A stretch of 64,000 bases of DNA from Microbulbifer bruguierae (GCF_029869925.1 NZ_CP118605.1:1986001-2050000), one strand, 5' to 3'. Counted from the first letter of the stretch, positions 26,818-35,855 are shown. Notes: generated by a model from the sequence alone, not told the origin. Numbers and translations: made by a program.

Positions 26818-27162
26818 ACCGGCTTGCCTTGAAAATAATGTTGGGAGTTTACGTCAGATTGGGCGGGATAAGTAGAAACTTGCGCTGGGTTGTGGATGGT
26901 TCTTTATTCAGAACCAGGATGGAGATTCGGGTTCTGGGGTTCTTAGTAGCGAGTCCGGGGCGGCAAAGTGCCGGACGCGGGTTTTCAGGACCGCTGTGAA
27001 CCCATCCCTGGGCGCTTCGTCGCAAACAGGACGTTTGCGACGCAGCTTACAGGGACGTATTGAAGGGGGGCGCCTAGCCCGGTTCCAAAAACTAATCCCC
27101 AGCACTCCGGCGCCACCGAAACCACTACGAAGCTATACCCAGGGACCGCGATAAAACAAAAA
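26818..27162. other. Intergenic region with dispersed repeat copy 1 and a hairpin
   Basis: Holds the first copy of a dispersed repeat (26961-27016) and, directly after it, a perfect 9-bp hairpin GTCGCAAAC/GTTTGCGAC (27019-27041, 5-base loop). Short frames here are not genes. Confidence 0.6.
26961..27016. repeat. Dispersed repeat, copy 1
   Basis: 56-base sequence also found at 52480-52535. The last 40 bases (26977-27016 and 52496-52535) differ by one base. It contains the core CTGTGAACCCATCCCTGGGC. It is intergenic in both places and could be one of a genome-wide family. Confidence 0.8.
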
Positions 27163-27891
27163 CTAAAGCTGCAACCGGTGTCCATTTTCTTTCAACCACC
27201 GCCGCAGCACGCGGTATTCCGGACAAAGACTTCCCACCAGTTCCCAGAATGCCCGACTGTGATTGTGATGTTGCAAATGGCAGACCTCATGAATCACCAG
27301 ATAATCCACCACGGGCTCAGGTGCGAGACAAACCAGCCAGTTGTACTGGAGTTCTCCACGGATGGTGCAATGTCCCCACTTGCTGCGGGTGCGCCGGACT
27401 TTTACCGAAGAAAAGTTAAGCCCCAAAAGGCCAGAAAAATAGCGGGATTTTTCGTTCAGGGTTGCCAGTGCTTCGCGCTGATAAAGCTTCTGCAACGCCG
27501 CCTGAATCTGATCTTCATCCGGCTCCCGCGTGCGGCAATACAGCTGGATATAGCCATCGCGAATTCCCGCATCCGCCGCGCGCCCAGCACGGTCCAGCTC
27601 CAGGGTTTTACCCAGCCATGGAAAGCGCGCACCGAAAACATACTGGTGATCCGGCACTTGCGCCTGACGATGCTCCAGCCCGCGCAACTGCTCGCGCACC
27701 CAGGCAATATTGTCTCGCAGGAACTGATGACCGTGACGTTCAGCACAGCGCTGTGGGATCCGCACTTCCGCACCCTTTTCCGTTACGACCAACCCCAGGC
27801 GCTTGCGGCGCGGCGAGCGGGATAAACGGTAGGACACTTCCTCAAAAGTAAACAGATCCGCAGTCACAACAAAAATATCATCAAGCAGCAA
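27163..27891 (-). CDS. M48/YgjP-like zinc metallopeptidase
   Basis: 242 aa of the YgjP (DUF45) family. The zinc-binding motif HEVCHLQHHNHSRAFW near residue 205 contains the HExxH ligands and the third family histidine. N-terminal strands (YRLSRSPRRKRLGLVVTEKGAEVRIP) and the central SKWGHC are family-typical. The biological substrate is unknown. The start is uncertain: the frame opens with TTG at 27891, two bases from the thioesterase stop, with no ATG in the N-terminal part. A GTG at about 27864 is an alternative. Confidence 0.75.
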   Translation of the reverse strand: MLLDDIFVVTADLFTFEEVSYRLSRSPRRKRLGLVVTEKGAEVRIPQRCAERHGHQFLRDNIAWVREQLRGLEHRQAQVPDHQYVFGARFPWLGKTLELDRAGRAADAGIRDGYIQLYCRTREPDEDQIQAALQKLYQREALATLNEKSRYFSGLLGLNFSSVKVRRTRSKWGHCTIRGELQYNWLVCLAPEPVVDYLVIHEVCHLQHHNHSRAFWELVGSLCPEYRVLRRWLKENGHRLQL

Positions 27892-27893
27892 AA

Positions 27894-28325
27894 TTATCGT
27901 GTGGGCACCGGCACCACTGCCATAGTGATGCGGGAGATACAGTTGAGTTTGCCTTTCGGATCATGGATACGGATTTCCCACACCTGACTGGAACGACCGA
28001 GGTGAACCACCGACGCCTTCGCGGTAACGGTACCTTCCACTACCGGGCGCAGATGATTGGCATTGATCTCCTGACCAACGCAATAAAACTTGCTGTTATC
28101 CACAACGAAATTGGCCGCGACCGACCCCAGGGTTTCCGCCAACGCCACACTGGCGCCGCCATGAAGAATACCGAACGGCTGGCGGGTGCGATCTTCCACC
28201 GGCATGGTACCTACGAGGTAGTCTTCGCCGACTTCAATCACCTGCATTCCCAGATAGCCGGGCATGCAACTACCCAGACTCTGATTCACTTCTTCCACCG
28301 TGGGGTTGCCATACCAGATCGACAT
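27894..28325 (-). CDS. Hotdog-fold acyl-CoA thioesterase
   Basis: 143 aa of the PaaI/MenI-like hotdog thioesterases. The hallmark HGGASVALAETLGSVAA (about 55-71) supplies the active-site region: His-Gly-Gly and the catalytic Glu in ALAE. It probably hydrolyses aromatic or short acyl-CoA; the menaquinone-pathway enzyme MenI is the closest-looking known type, but no menaquinone genes are nearby. ATG 28325 with AGAGGTGATC upstream. It precedes the peptidase gene with a 2-base gap. Confidence 0.8.
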   Translation of the reverse strand: MSIWYGNPTVEEVNQSLGSCMPGYLGMQVIEVGEDYLVGTMPVEDRTRQPFGILHGGASVALAETLGSVAANFVVDNSKFYCVGQEINANHLRPVVEGTVTAKASVVHLGRSSQVWEIRIHDPKGKLNCISRITMAVVPVPTR

Positions 28326-28366
28326 GAGATCACCTCTTTGAATTCACCTATAAACGGCAGTGAATA

Positions 28367-28948
28367 TCAGTAAAACAGCAGAGGATTGAAAGCACCAAAG
28401 CCACCAAAGCGCATCATCTCACCTTCCAGATGACGCATTTCCCGCATCAGGGAGCGCCGCTGACTGCGCAGGGCTTGCGCCTCCTTTTCCGTCGTGGCCT
28501 CATCCAACGCTCTGGTGATCCGATAGTACTCCCGCTCTACGTTATCGTAGCGGCTGGCCAACGCGTTATATTGTTGTTCCGCCTGGTACACCACCAGTCC
28601 ACGCTGGTAGTTGGCCATAAACAAATCCGCAGTTGGGCCGGTACATACCCCTTCGTAGTCGCGGCCGTAGCGGCCGACGGTAAAACCATTTTCCGGGGTA
28701 CAGTACTGCTCCACGCCCTCTTCATGGCCCCGCAGCCAGGCAGCGGTGTCGGTGCGCACGCCGTATTCGTGACACTTCTGCGCGATCTGGTAGACGGTGG
28801 CCTGGCTGCGACCACGAGCGCCGTCTTCGATGCCGCGCTCGTACCAGAGGCCCGCCTGGCACTCATTTTCAGAAATTACCGCGCAGCCACCAGCCAGCGC
28901 CACGGCCGTAGAGAGCGAGATCAGGGTGAGGATTTTCCAGAGTTTCAT
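28367..28948 (-). CDS. DUF2799 lipoprotein
   Basis: 193 aa from the ATG at 28948 that opens a lipoprotein signal (TAVALAGGC). The longer frame to 29020 adds residues without signal character. The DUF2799 pattern is present: W-x4-G-x2-DG-x2-G, a QKCHEYGV segment, W-x2-G-x2-EG-x3-YC-x4-G and VGRYGRDYEGVC. C-terminal half: coiled-coil helix (AEQQYNALASRYDNVEREYY...) and a Phe/Gly-rich end. Envelope-located, function unknown. Confidence 0.75.
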   Translation of the reverse strand: MKLWKILTLISLSTAVALAGGCAVISENECQAGLWYERGIEDGARGRSQATVYQIAQKCHEYGVRTDTAAWLRGHEEGVEQYCTPENGFTVGRYGRDYEGVCTGPTADLFMANYQRGLVVYQAEQQYNALASRYDNVEREYYRITRALDEATTEKEAQALRSQRRSLMREMRHLEGEMMRFGGFGAFNPLLFY

Positions 28949-29060
28949 GACCGGCCTGCGATTCCATGTGTTAAACCCAACGCTGGCCTCCGGCAAGGTA
29001 CCGCCACCGAAGGTGTTCACCGTTTCTATTTAGCCCGCTCCCGGGTGAATCATTCCTGAA

Positions 29061-29711
29061 TCAGCCAAAGCGTTTGTCCGCGACGAAGGGATTTGTCTGT
29101 CTCTCCTGACCGAAGGTCGACATGGGGCCGTGACCGGGGATGAACTTGACCTGGTCACCCAGAGGCCAGAGCTTTTGGGTGATGGAGTCGATCAGGTCCT
29201 GGTGGTTGCTCATAGGAAAGTCGGTGCGACCGATGGAGCCGGCGAACAGGACGTCACCCACCAGCGCCAGATTAGTGGGGCGGTGGAAGAAAATGACGTG
29301 GCCGGGGGTGTGGCCGGGGCAGTGTACGACCTCAAGGACTTCGTCGCCGACGGTGACCGTATCGCCGTCGTTGAGCCAGCGGTCGGGGGTAAAGGTTTCC
29401 ACCGGGGGGAAGCCATACATCTGGGCCTGTACGACGATTTTTTCAATCCAGAACTGGTCGGCTTGCTGGGGGCCCTCTACGGGCAAGTGCAGCTGGCGGG
29501 ACAAGGGCGCGGTGCCACCGACATGGTCGAGGTGACCATGGGTAAGGAGAATTTTTTCCAGCTTGAGGCCGCGCTCTTCGACGGCAGCCAGTATGCGGTC
29601 AATATCGCCGCCCGGATCCACTACGGCGGCGCGTTTGCTGTCGTCACACCACAGCAGGGTGCAGTTTTGCTGAAAAGGAGTGACGGGGACCGAGTGAAAT
29701 TGCAAAGCCAT
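29061..29711 (-). CDS. MBL-fold metal hydrolase (YcbL/glyoxalase II-like)
   Basis: 216-aa metallo-beta-lactamase-fold hydrolase of the small glyoxalase-II-like type. The metal ligands are visible in THGHLDHVGG (HxHxDH, near 58-66), HCPGHTPGH (near 130-138), VGDVLFAGSIGR (bridging Asp, near 152) and the final IPGHGP (near 193). It likely hydrolyses a thioester such as S-lactoylglutathione; the C-terminal glutathione-binding domain of true GloB is absent. ATG 29711 after AGGTAATCCC. Confidence 0.85.
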   Translation of the reverse strand: MALQFHSVPVTPFQQNCTLLWCDDSKRAAVVDPGGDIDRILAAVEERGLKLEKILLTHGHLDHVGGTAPLSRQLHLPVEGPQQADQFWIEKIVVQAQMYGFPPVETFTPDRWLNDGDTVTVGDEVLEVVHCPGHTPGHVIFFHRPTNLALVGDVLFAGSIGRTDFPMSNHQDLIDSITQKLWPLGDQVKFIPGHGPMSTFGQERQTNPFVADKRFG

Positions 29712-29814
29712 GGGATTACCTGTTGAGTCTTCGGTGCCGAGTATAACGCCCGCACGCCTATCCGGCTAAGGTGGCCCAGGTGCGTAGCGCTTTGCTCCCC
29801 ACGACTTAACTGAC

Positions 29815-30705
29815 CTAGACTGCCGCAACCGAGGCCCGCTGTAACGAGCTCGCTCTGCGCCCATTCGACTTCTTCAATACGTCTTTTACATCGTCCACCA
29901 GACTCTTCTGCACCAGCTCGTTTTGCCAATAGCCATCGTGCGACACCAGCTGGGGTCCCCAGCTTGCGGCGCTCCAGTCTGCCAGGGGCCGGGTTTCGAA
30001 ATCCCGGTAAACCGCCTGGTTGTAGGAAGGGCTCAGGGGTTTCAGGGGCCAGCCGAACAAGTCGTCGGGATGGTAGAAATTTTTCCAGCGGAAGTTGTAG
30101 CCGCGGGTATCCGAGGTGACGGCCTGGATCTGGTCGCGCGCCATACCGGCGCTCCACAGGGGATTACTGGCACCGAGGGTATACCAGTGGGCAAGGGTTT
30201 TGCCCCGCAGGAACAGATCTTTGGCAGAGCCTTTGTGGACGCCCTTGGGGCCACCGTCGCGCCAAATGCCATGGCTTACGGTTGGTCGCTGGGCATCCCA
30301 CAGATAGTTGGAAAGAATACTGCAACCGATGGAATGGCTGAGGAGAATGATCGGCGTGGTGTCGGAGGTGGCTTTGGCAGCGCGTTCCAGAGTCTGGTAG
30401 ATGGCCTGCTGGGTTTTGTCATAGTTGCCTCCGCGCTGGTCGATATCCGCCAGTTGTGCAGAGGCTTCGGCGAGGCCGTAAAGCATGAATTTGCGCGCGC
30501 GCAGGTAGTCCATATCGCGCTTCTGCATGGCGTCGAATACCCGCTCGATATTGGGCTGCAGGTGGCCCTGGCAGAGGATGGTATCCGCATGAACGCGGGA
30601 CCAGTCGTCGCCAAGTGCCTGTTCGAGCGCCCGGAACAAGGGCGCGGCAAAATCTTCGTCAACGGCCCCCATACCAGGTGCTGCCAGTATTACCAGATCC
30701 GCCAT
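29815..30705 (-). CDS. Alpha/beta-hydrolase-like protein of unknown function
   Basis: 296 aa, soluble. N-terminal strand LVILAAPGMG and the motif ILLSHSIGCSILSNYLWD (near 121-138), a GHSxG-type nucleophile elbow with Ser at the centre, suggest a serine alpha/beta hydrolase. Later TLGASNPLWSAG and VSHDGYWQNE (possible catalytic His) fit that fold. No closer family assignment. ATG 30705; the 5' side faces the candidate small-RNA region. Confidence 0.65.
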   Translation of the reverse strand: MADLVILAAPGMGAVDEDFAAPLFRALEQALGDDWSRVHADTILCQGHLQPNIERVFDAMQKRDMDYLRARKFMLYGLAEASAQLADIDQRGGNYDKTQQAIYQTLERAAKATSDTTPIILLSHSIGCSILSNYLWDAQRPTVSHGIWRDGGPKGVHKGSAKDLFLRGKTLAHWYTLGASNPLWSAGMARDQIQAVTSDTRGYNFRWKNFYHPDDLFGWPLKPLSPSYNQAVYRDFETRPLADWSAASWGPQLVSHDGYWQNELVQKSLVDDVKDVLKKSNGRRASSLQRASVAAV

Positions 30706-31034
30706 GTTCGCTCCCCGTAGCTTTCTTGTTATTGGTTATTGGATGCGAATACCTCTCCGGGATTTACCCGCGCATCTTTATCAGGTCGATATCAGGTCGA
30801 TGATTTTCAGCACTCGTTTAGTTCTCTGTGCTCAGTGTTCACTGCTTTGTAGATCAGCAGTAAACGTACATCAGCAATAAACACGCCAATAGACGGCAAT
30901 CATCGCTTGGAAACAGGAAAAGCTACCACCGCTTGATGACGATGGGAAGAATTGCGCCATAAAAGACGAAGAACACGCTAAAAAGCAGTTAGAAAGACGC
31001 TGTTTTGCAGAAAATCAGATTTTTTTACGCCTTC
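30706..31034. other. Intergenic region with a tandem 11-mer
   Basis: Contains two perfect head-to-tail copies of ATCAGGTCGAT (30780-30801). Otherwise AT-rich and featureless. Probably the promoter area of the hydrolase gene (minus) and, at its right end, of the candidate small RNA (plus). No clear -10/-35 pair was identified. Confidence 0.4.
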
Positions 31035-31162
31035 GGGGAACTTGAGCGTCAGCGCCCCGTCAAAGAAATCAGTTCCCCCAGGTCACGCCCGTGAAAGCGT
31101 GTGGTGACCGAACTCTCTCATCGTATCTCTGCTTGAAGCCGGCCTTGCGCCGGCTTTTCTTT
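31035..31162 (+). ncRNA. Candidate structured small RNA with intrinsic terminator
   Basis: Three successive stems on the plus strand: GGGGAACTTGA/TCAGTTCCCC (31035-31045 with 31069-31078), GGTCAC/GTGACC (31081-31086 with 31104-31109, alternative CACGC/GCGTG inside), and a terminator AAGCCGGC/GCCGGCTT (31136-31156) followed by TTTTCTTT. Both flanking genes run on the minus strand, so the plus-strand terminator would have no other client. No match to a known RNA family is recognised, and no reading frame of note is present. The 5' end is a guess. Confidence 0.5.
31136..31162 (+). terminator. Rho-independent terminator
   Basis: Perfect 8-bp stem AAGCCGGC-CTTGC-GCCGGCTT followed by TTTTCTTT on the plus strand. 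On the minus strand, where it lies behind the LacI-family gene, the T-run is poor, so it mainly serves plus-strand transcription. Confidence 0.75.
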
Positions 31163-31202
31163 GCCTCCCGCACGCGAGTCACAAGACCGGCGCGCACAGA
31201 AA

Positions 31203-32252
31203 TCAGCGTTTCGGCGGTGCGTCGGAGCGGCGGCGGATCAGGGTGAAGTCCAGTTGTACCTGCTGGCCGTTTTCCGCTTCCCCGGCGCGCACTGCGCGCA
31301 CTTTCCTCACCAGCAGATCCACCGCCGCGCGCGACATATCCACAACCGGCTGGTGAATCGTGGTCAGCTCCGGCCAGATGGTGGTGGCGACCGCGGTGTC
31401 GTCAAAACCGCACACGGTGAGATCTCTGGGCACATCCAGGCCACGGCGCTGGGCCACGGAGATGGTGGCTGCGGCCATTTCATCGTTGCAGGCGAAGATT
31501 GCGCTGGGCGGTTGCGCCAGATCCAGCAGGCGCTCCGCGCCCCTCAGGCCGGAGCGGTAGGTAAACAGCCCGTCTACTACCAGTTCATCGATCAGCGGCA
31601 ACGCCGAATCCTTCAGCGCCCGGCGGTAGCCCTCGAGGCGCCGCCGGCTCACCTGCTGACCACAGTCGCCGGTGATAAACCCGATGCGCTGGTGACCAAG
31701 GGAGACGATGTGCCGGGTCATCTCATAGGCAGCCTGGTAATCGTCGATCTTGACCACGGAAATATTGTTGCGCGCCTGCTCGGAGGCAATCAGCACCGCG
31801 GGGGTATCGCTGCTCTCCAGCACTTCGAGCACCTCGGGCAGATCCGACAGCGGTGGTGGCAACAGCATCGCCTCTACCCCACCACTCAGCATCCGTGCGG
31901 CCACCGCTTCCGCGTTCAGCGACACATCACAGTGCTCCACCACCAGCTGGATGTTGTAGCGGCTGGATTGTTCCAGCGCGCCAATCAGGAAAGCGCTCAG
32001 GTAGGACGCGCTGAGATTACTGTGCAGCAGACCGATCTTGATCTGTGCACCGCCGGCGAGACTGCGGGCGGCACTGTTGGGGGTATACCCCAGGGCTTTG
32101 ATCGCGGCATTGACGATTTCGCGGGTGCGCGCACGCACGTTGTCTTCACCGTTGATCACCCGGGATACGGTCATCGGCGAGACCCCCGCCTCGCGGGCCA
32201 CATCGGCTATGGTGGGGCCGCTGCCCTGGCGGCGGCTCTGCTTTGGTTTCAC
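31203..32252 (-). CDS. LacI-family transcriptional regulator
   Basis: 349 aa. Helix-turn-helix TIADVAREAGVSPMTVSRVING (about 14-35) with the LacI hinge helix GYTPNSAARSLAGG (55-68), then a periplasmic-binding-protein-like sensor domain with FACNDEMAAA and VCGFDDTAVA. It is the only sugar regulator in the xylan locus and lies at its left end, next to the first halogenase-like gene. Near-palindromic operator sites of LacI type occur before both receptor genes, the GH67/ManD pair and the GH10 gene, so it is the best candidate for their repressor (inferred; the ligand would be a xylan or glucuronate fragment). GTG start at 32252. Confidence 0.88.
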   Translation of the reverse strand: MKPKQSRRQGSGPTIADVAREAGVSPMTVSRVINGEDNVRARTREIVNAAIKALGYTPNSAARSLAGGAQIKIGLLHSNLSASYLSAFLIGALEQSSRYNIQLVVEHCDVSLNAEAVAARMLSGGVEAMLLPPPLSDLPEVLEVLESSDTPAVLIASEQARNNISVVKIDDYQAAYEMTRHIVSLGHQRIGFITGDCGQQVSRRRLEGYRRALKDSALPLIDELVVDGLFTYRSGLRGAERLLDLAQPPSAIFACNDEMAAATISVAQRRGLDVPRDLTVCGFDDTAVATTIWPELTTIHQPVVDMSRAAVDLLVRKVRAVRAGEAENGQQVQLDFTLIRRRSDAPPKR

Positions 32253-32345
32253 GATTTCGCTGGCCCGATCAATTCAGTGGTGGCCAATGATCCAATGTTC
32301 CATCGGTGTGGGCAACTCCGGGCCTTGTCCGGCCAAGCAGCAAGG

Positions 32346-33875
32346 CTACAACGCGGCGGTTTCCGGCTTGTTCATCGCGGTATTATTTGCGGGAGCGGCC
32401 TTGCAGTAGCGGTCGATAAAGACCTGATGCTCCGGCAGACGCGCCACCGCATTGCGAATATTTCCCTGCAGCCCCGCCAATGCCTGGCGCAACTGCGGCT
32501 CGCTCATCAGTCGCCCCATGGGGTGATAGGTTTGTGGATACAGATGCTGGCCGAGCATCACCTGCACCCAGCTGTCGGTGCGGAACAGTTCGTCCGCGTT
32601 GCGATGCACCTGGGCACTTTCACGGAACAGTGCGATACGCTCGGCGAGAGAGTCCGGTACCGACATATGTTTGCAGTAACGCCAGAATTCGCTGTCTTCG
32701 CGCTCCGTGAGTTTGTAATGCAGCACGACAAAATCCCGCACTTTTTCCAGCTCATCGCGGGACTGCTGGTTGAAGCGCTGCTGCAGCGAAGGAACAATGC
32801 CGTCAAATGGGAACAGCTGCATCAGGCGAGTGATGCCAATCATGATCAGGTGGATACTGGTGCTCTCAAGGGGCTCCACAAAGCCGCTGGAAAGACCGAG
32901 GGCAATGCAGTTCTTTTCCCAAGCTTTTTTGCGGCGACCGGCGCGATAGCGGATCAGGCGCGGATCGAACAGCGGCTCGCCATCAATTTCCGCCAGGAAC
33001 TGCGCGAGCGCCTCGTCGTCGGACTGATAATCACCACAGAAGACCATGCCGTTGCCCATGCGCGATTGCAGTGGAATCTGCCAACGCCAACCGGCGCTGC
33101 GGGCGATAGCGCGGGTGTTGGGGCGGGCCGGGCCCGCCAGTTCCGACTGCACCGCATAGGCGCGATCCGTGGGCAGCCACTGATTCCAGTCCTCAAACCC
33201 GCACTGCAGGATTTCCTCCATCAATAATGCACGGAAGCCGGTGCAGTCGATAAACAGGTCTCCTCGCACCTGCTTTCCGCACTCCAGTACCAGTGACTCG
33301 ATAAAACCGTCCGCAGCATTGGTACGCACTTCCCGAATCTTTCCCTCGCTACGCACTACCCCACGCGCCTCACAGTGTCCGCGCAGATACTGCGCGTAGC
33401 GGGTGGCATCCAGGTGATAGGCGTAATTCAGCATTGGCTTTTCCGAAGTGGCGAACTTGCGACTGTTTAACGCCTGGGTTTCCAGACAGTAGTCACCGAG
33501 TTCGCCGCCAAATCCAAGGCTTCTTGCGTGTAGCCAGAACTGGTGGAATTCACCCATCCAGTTTGCTTTGCCGAGATGCCCGAAACCATGCACATAACGG
33601 TCACCATCCCGGCCCCAGTTGGCAAACTCGATACCCAGTTTGAAGGTGGCCTGGGTTGCGCGCATAAATTCCGCTTCGTCGATACCCAGCAGCGCGTGAA
33701 AAGAACAGATGGTGGGAATGGTGGATTCCCCCACTCCCACAGTACCGATAGCATCGGACTCCACCAGTTCTATTTCCAGCAGTGATCCCAGCTGTTTGGA
33801 AAGCGCGGCGGCAGCGAGCCAGCCAGCGGTGCCACCCCCGGCGATCACCACTTTTTTAACCTGGTTATTGTTCAT
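32346..33875 (-). CDS. Tryptophan-halogenase family flavoprotein 1
   Basis: 509-aa flavin-dependent halogenase-like protein. FAD motif VVIAGGGTAGWLAAAALS at the N-terminus, GVGEST near 48-52, the halogenase WRWQIP motif near 270, and SGFVEPLESTSIHL near 343. Lys79 (in FKLGI) stands at the position of the catalytic lysine of PrnA-type halogenases. Genes of this kind regularly accompany TonB receptors in Xanthomonas/Caulobacter-type sugar loci, where the true role is unknown; halogenation is not implied. The gene is in one run with the cupin, SapC and receptor genes. Confidence 0.85.
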   Translation of the reverse strand: MNNNQVKKVVIAGGGTAGWLAAAALSKQLGSLLEIELVESDAIGTVGVGESTIPTICSFHALLGIDEAEFMRATQATFKLGIEFANWGRDGDRYVHGFGHLGKANWMGEFHQFWLHARSLGFGGELGDYCLETQALNSRKFATSEKPMLNYAYHLDATRYAQYLRGHCEARGVVRSEGKIREVRTNAADGFIESLVLECGKQVRGDLFIDCTGFRALLMEEILQCGFEDWNQWLPTDRAYAVQSELAGPARPNTRAIARSAGWRWQIPLQSRMGNGMVFCGDYQSDDEALAQFLAEIDGEPLFDPRLIRYRAGRRKKAWEKNCIALGLSSGFVEPLESTSIHLIMIGITRLMQLFPFDGIVPSLQQRFNQQSRDELEKVRDFVVLHYKLTEREDSEFWRYCKHMSVPDSLAERIALFRESAQVHRNADELFRTDSWVQVMLGQHLYPQTYHPMGRLMSEPQLRQALAGLQGNIRNAVARLPEHQVFIDRYCKAAPANNTAMNKPETAAL

Positions 33876-33910
33876 TTTTCTTTTCTCCTGTCATCCCGTG
33901 TTACACCCAT

Positions 33911-34942
33911 TCAGCGGTTCAACCGCTGCAGCAATTGTGCGCGCAAGCGGCGCGCACTCAGGGTATCCAGCTCCGCCAGGGCGCCACGCGCGTGTTCTGG
34001 CAAGTGCGCGCGCGGTGTTTCCGCTGGGCCAAACAGGTAGTAGTCAAACAACGCACGCCAAGCCTGCTTTTCACTGTCCGGTCTGTCGCGCAGGCTGAGA
34101 ATACCGTGCAGCAGCGTGTTCATCGGCGTATCCATAAAGGCCGGCGACGGGTTCCACCAGTAATTCACCATGGCGTTGAACGGGGCCTGCGCCTCCACTT
34201 GATGCCACCACAGGGCCGGGTAAAACAGTACATCCCCCGGATCCAGATCCGCTACCTGTGCCACCTTCAGGGCCTCGCGGAAACTTGGATAGCGTGTGTG
34301 ATCCGGATGGTAAAAATCCACCATGCTCACGACCTGCCCCCCCGGTGTCGGCTCCAGCGGCCCCGGGTAGAGATTGGCCACCTGTTCCGGTGGAAACAGG
34401 ATGAAGCGACGCTTTCCGACCAGCGAACAGGCAATATTGTGGGACTTATCAAAATGTGCCCGGGCCACAGTGCGATTGCCCAACCAGATACTCGCCAGCG
34501 GCGCAAACTGTTCCAGGTTTTCGCTCTGGCGAACCAGGTCATTGGCGTCACGGAAACCGGGGAGGCAGGCGTCAACCGTAGTTGAGCCGATATAGAAAGC
34601 CGGGGGCTTTTGCTCGCTGAGGTGTTGTTCAATATGCTGGAAAAAATCGTCCAGTTTCAGGCGTTCGCTGGCAAAATTGAGACCGGTGAGATCGTCGTTG
34701 TAGCCGAATTGCCCGTCAATTTCCGCGGTACCGATATAAGCCACCAGTGGGGAGCCGTTATAAAACCGCAGTAAATAGTTCATCGCTGCCTGGGGCGATT
34801 CCAGTCCGGCCTGCACCATTGGCCAGCTGCGTGCAAACCCTTTGACCACCACAGGCACATCGCTCTCAATGAGCTGCTGCAGAGGAAAATGTGCGAGTTT
34901 CGTGCCGTCCATTTCAGGCACTTTGTTGTCGATCTGGATCAT
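33911..34942 (-). CDS. Cupin-like (JmjC/FIH-type) protein
   Basis: 343 aa of the cupin-like family (JmjC hydroxylase relatives). Opening IDNKVPEMDGTKLAHFPLQQLIESDVPVVVKG and the core WLGNRTVARAHFDKSHNIACSLVG...FILFPPEQ give HxD metal ligands (HFD, near 165) and the distal His in LWWHQVEAQ. It resembles Fe(II)/2-oxoglutarate hydroxylases and may modify a surface or receptor protein. Found between the halogenase-like and SapC genes, a recurrent grouping next to TonB receptors. Start ATG 34942. Confidence 0.8.
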   Translation of the reverse strand: MIQIDNKVPEMDGTKLAHFPLQQLIESDVPVVVKGFARSWPMVQAGLESPQAAMNYLLRFYNGSPLVAYIGTAEIDGQFGYNDDLTGLNFASERLKLDDFFQHIEQHLSEQKPPAFYIGSTTVDACLPGFRDANDLVRQSENLEQFAPLASIWLGNRTVARAHFDKSHNIACSLVGKRRFILFPPEQVANLYPGPLEPTPGGQVVSMVDFYHPDHTRYPSFREALKVAQVADLDPGDVLFYPALWWHQVEAQAPFNAMVNYWWNPSPAFMDTPMNTLLHGILSLRDRPDSEKQAWRALFDYYLFGPAETPRAHLPEHARGALAELDTLSARRLRAQLLQRLNR

Positions 34943-34982
34943 GGCAATCCCGGTGTTATTGTTATTGTCAGTCGCGAGTGTT

Positions 34983-35702
34983 TCAGGTAACCGCTGCGGC
35001 AGAGCGGCGGTTCTTCAACTCGATCAAACGGGAGACATTGCCCTGGGATGCGAGTACATGAAATGCTAGCTGCAAATATCCCTGTCGGTTGAGGGCCTCC
35101 AACTGCGCTCCATCCAAAGCCGCCAGTTTTTCCCGACTGATGGTACTGAAATGTTCAATGGTGTACTGCTCGCCCTCGTTGAGTTTGAGTTCCAGTCTCA
35201 CCGGTTCAATCAGACCGCAGGATTCGAAGGCCGCGAACATGCCCTTGCTCTCCGTCACACCGCGGTGAATCAACTGCAGAATACCGCTGATACGCTCCAG
35301 GTATGGGGAATGGCCGCCATGGGTAAGGAATACCGGCTGCCCACGGTCGCGGTTGACCCGGGGGTTATCCATATCCACATGAATCATGGGACTGCCGGAC
35401 GCGCCCTGCAGGCCAATCAGAAACGGGCCGCGGGCACGCACGGCGGGAATATAGGTGGCATTCCAGCCATTCTCGTCCAGAAACAGGTTTTCATCCCGGT
35501 CCAGCCCTAACAAGGCAACAGACTGATACTCACCACTGGTGTTGTCACGATGAAAAAAAATCGGGTATTCCTTCTGGATATCCAGGTATTCCGTGGGCAG
35601 GGTTAACACCTGATTGACATTGTCGCCAAATTTCTCGGAATAACCGGTAATCACTTTCAGGTCGTGATGATTGACGTTGTCCAGTAATACACTTTGGGTC
35701 AT
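34983..35702 (-). CDS. SapC-family protein
   Basis: 239 aa of the SapC family (named after a Campylobacter S-layer-linked gene). Visible family segments are an N-terminal LDNVNHHDLKV, LPTEYLDIQKEYPIFFHRD, LGLDRDENLFLDE and RARGPFLIGLQ. No signal peptide. Function unproven. Start ATG 35702, with AGGTGAGAGAA upstream, is preferred over a GTG three codons earlier. It follows the receptor gene behind a strong hairpin and starts a run with the cupin and halogenase-like genes. Confidence 0.8.
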   Translation of the reverse strand: MTQSVLLDNVNHHDLKVITGYSEKFGDNVNQVLTLPTEYLDIQKEYPIFFHRDNTSGEYQSVALLGLDRDENLFLDENGWNATYIPAVRARGPFLIGLQGASGSPMIHVDMDNPRVNRDRGQPVFLTHGGHSPYLERISGILQLIHRGVTESKGMFAAFESCGLIEPVRLELKLNEGEQYTIEHFSTISREKLAALDGAQLEALNRQGYLQLAFHVLASQGNVSRLIELKNRRSAAAVT

Positions 35703-35776
35703 TTCTCTCACCTGGGTTTTATTATTTTTTTGGATATTCAGTCACTAACAATTCAAACCAGTACTTCAAAGCAGAA

Positions 35777-35804
35777 AAGGGCCGCTGCATTCGCAGCGGC
35801 CCTT
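35777..35804 (-). terminator. Intrinsic terminator behind TonB receptor 1
   Basis: Perfect 12-bp stem AAGGGCCGCTGC / GCAGCGGCCCTT with a 4-base loop. On the minus strand it ends CCCTTTTCTG. It lies between the receptor and the SapC gene, so it may reduce rather than abolish read-through into the accessory genes. Confidence 0.7.
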
Positions 35805-35855
35805 CCAGATTGAACAATCTGTTTTCTGTTGGCAAGTTTGCATTGCCGGTTTATA

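Noticed and set aside
31161-33227. 688-codon plus-strand open frame across the regulator and halogenase-like genes
   Set aside because: Antisense shadow of two well-recognised minus-strand genes in GC-rich DNA; no family features.
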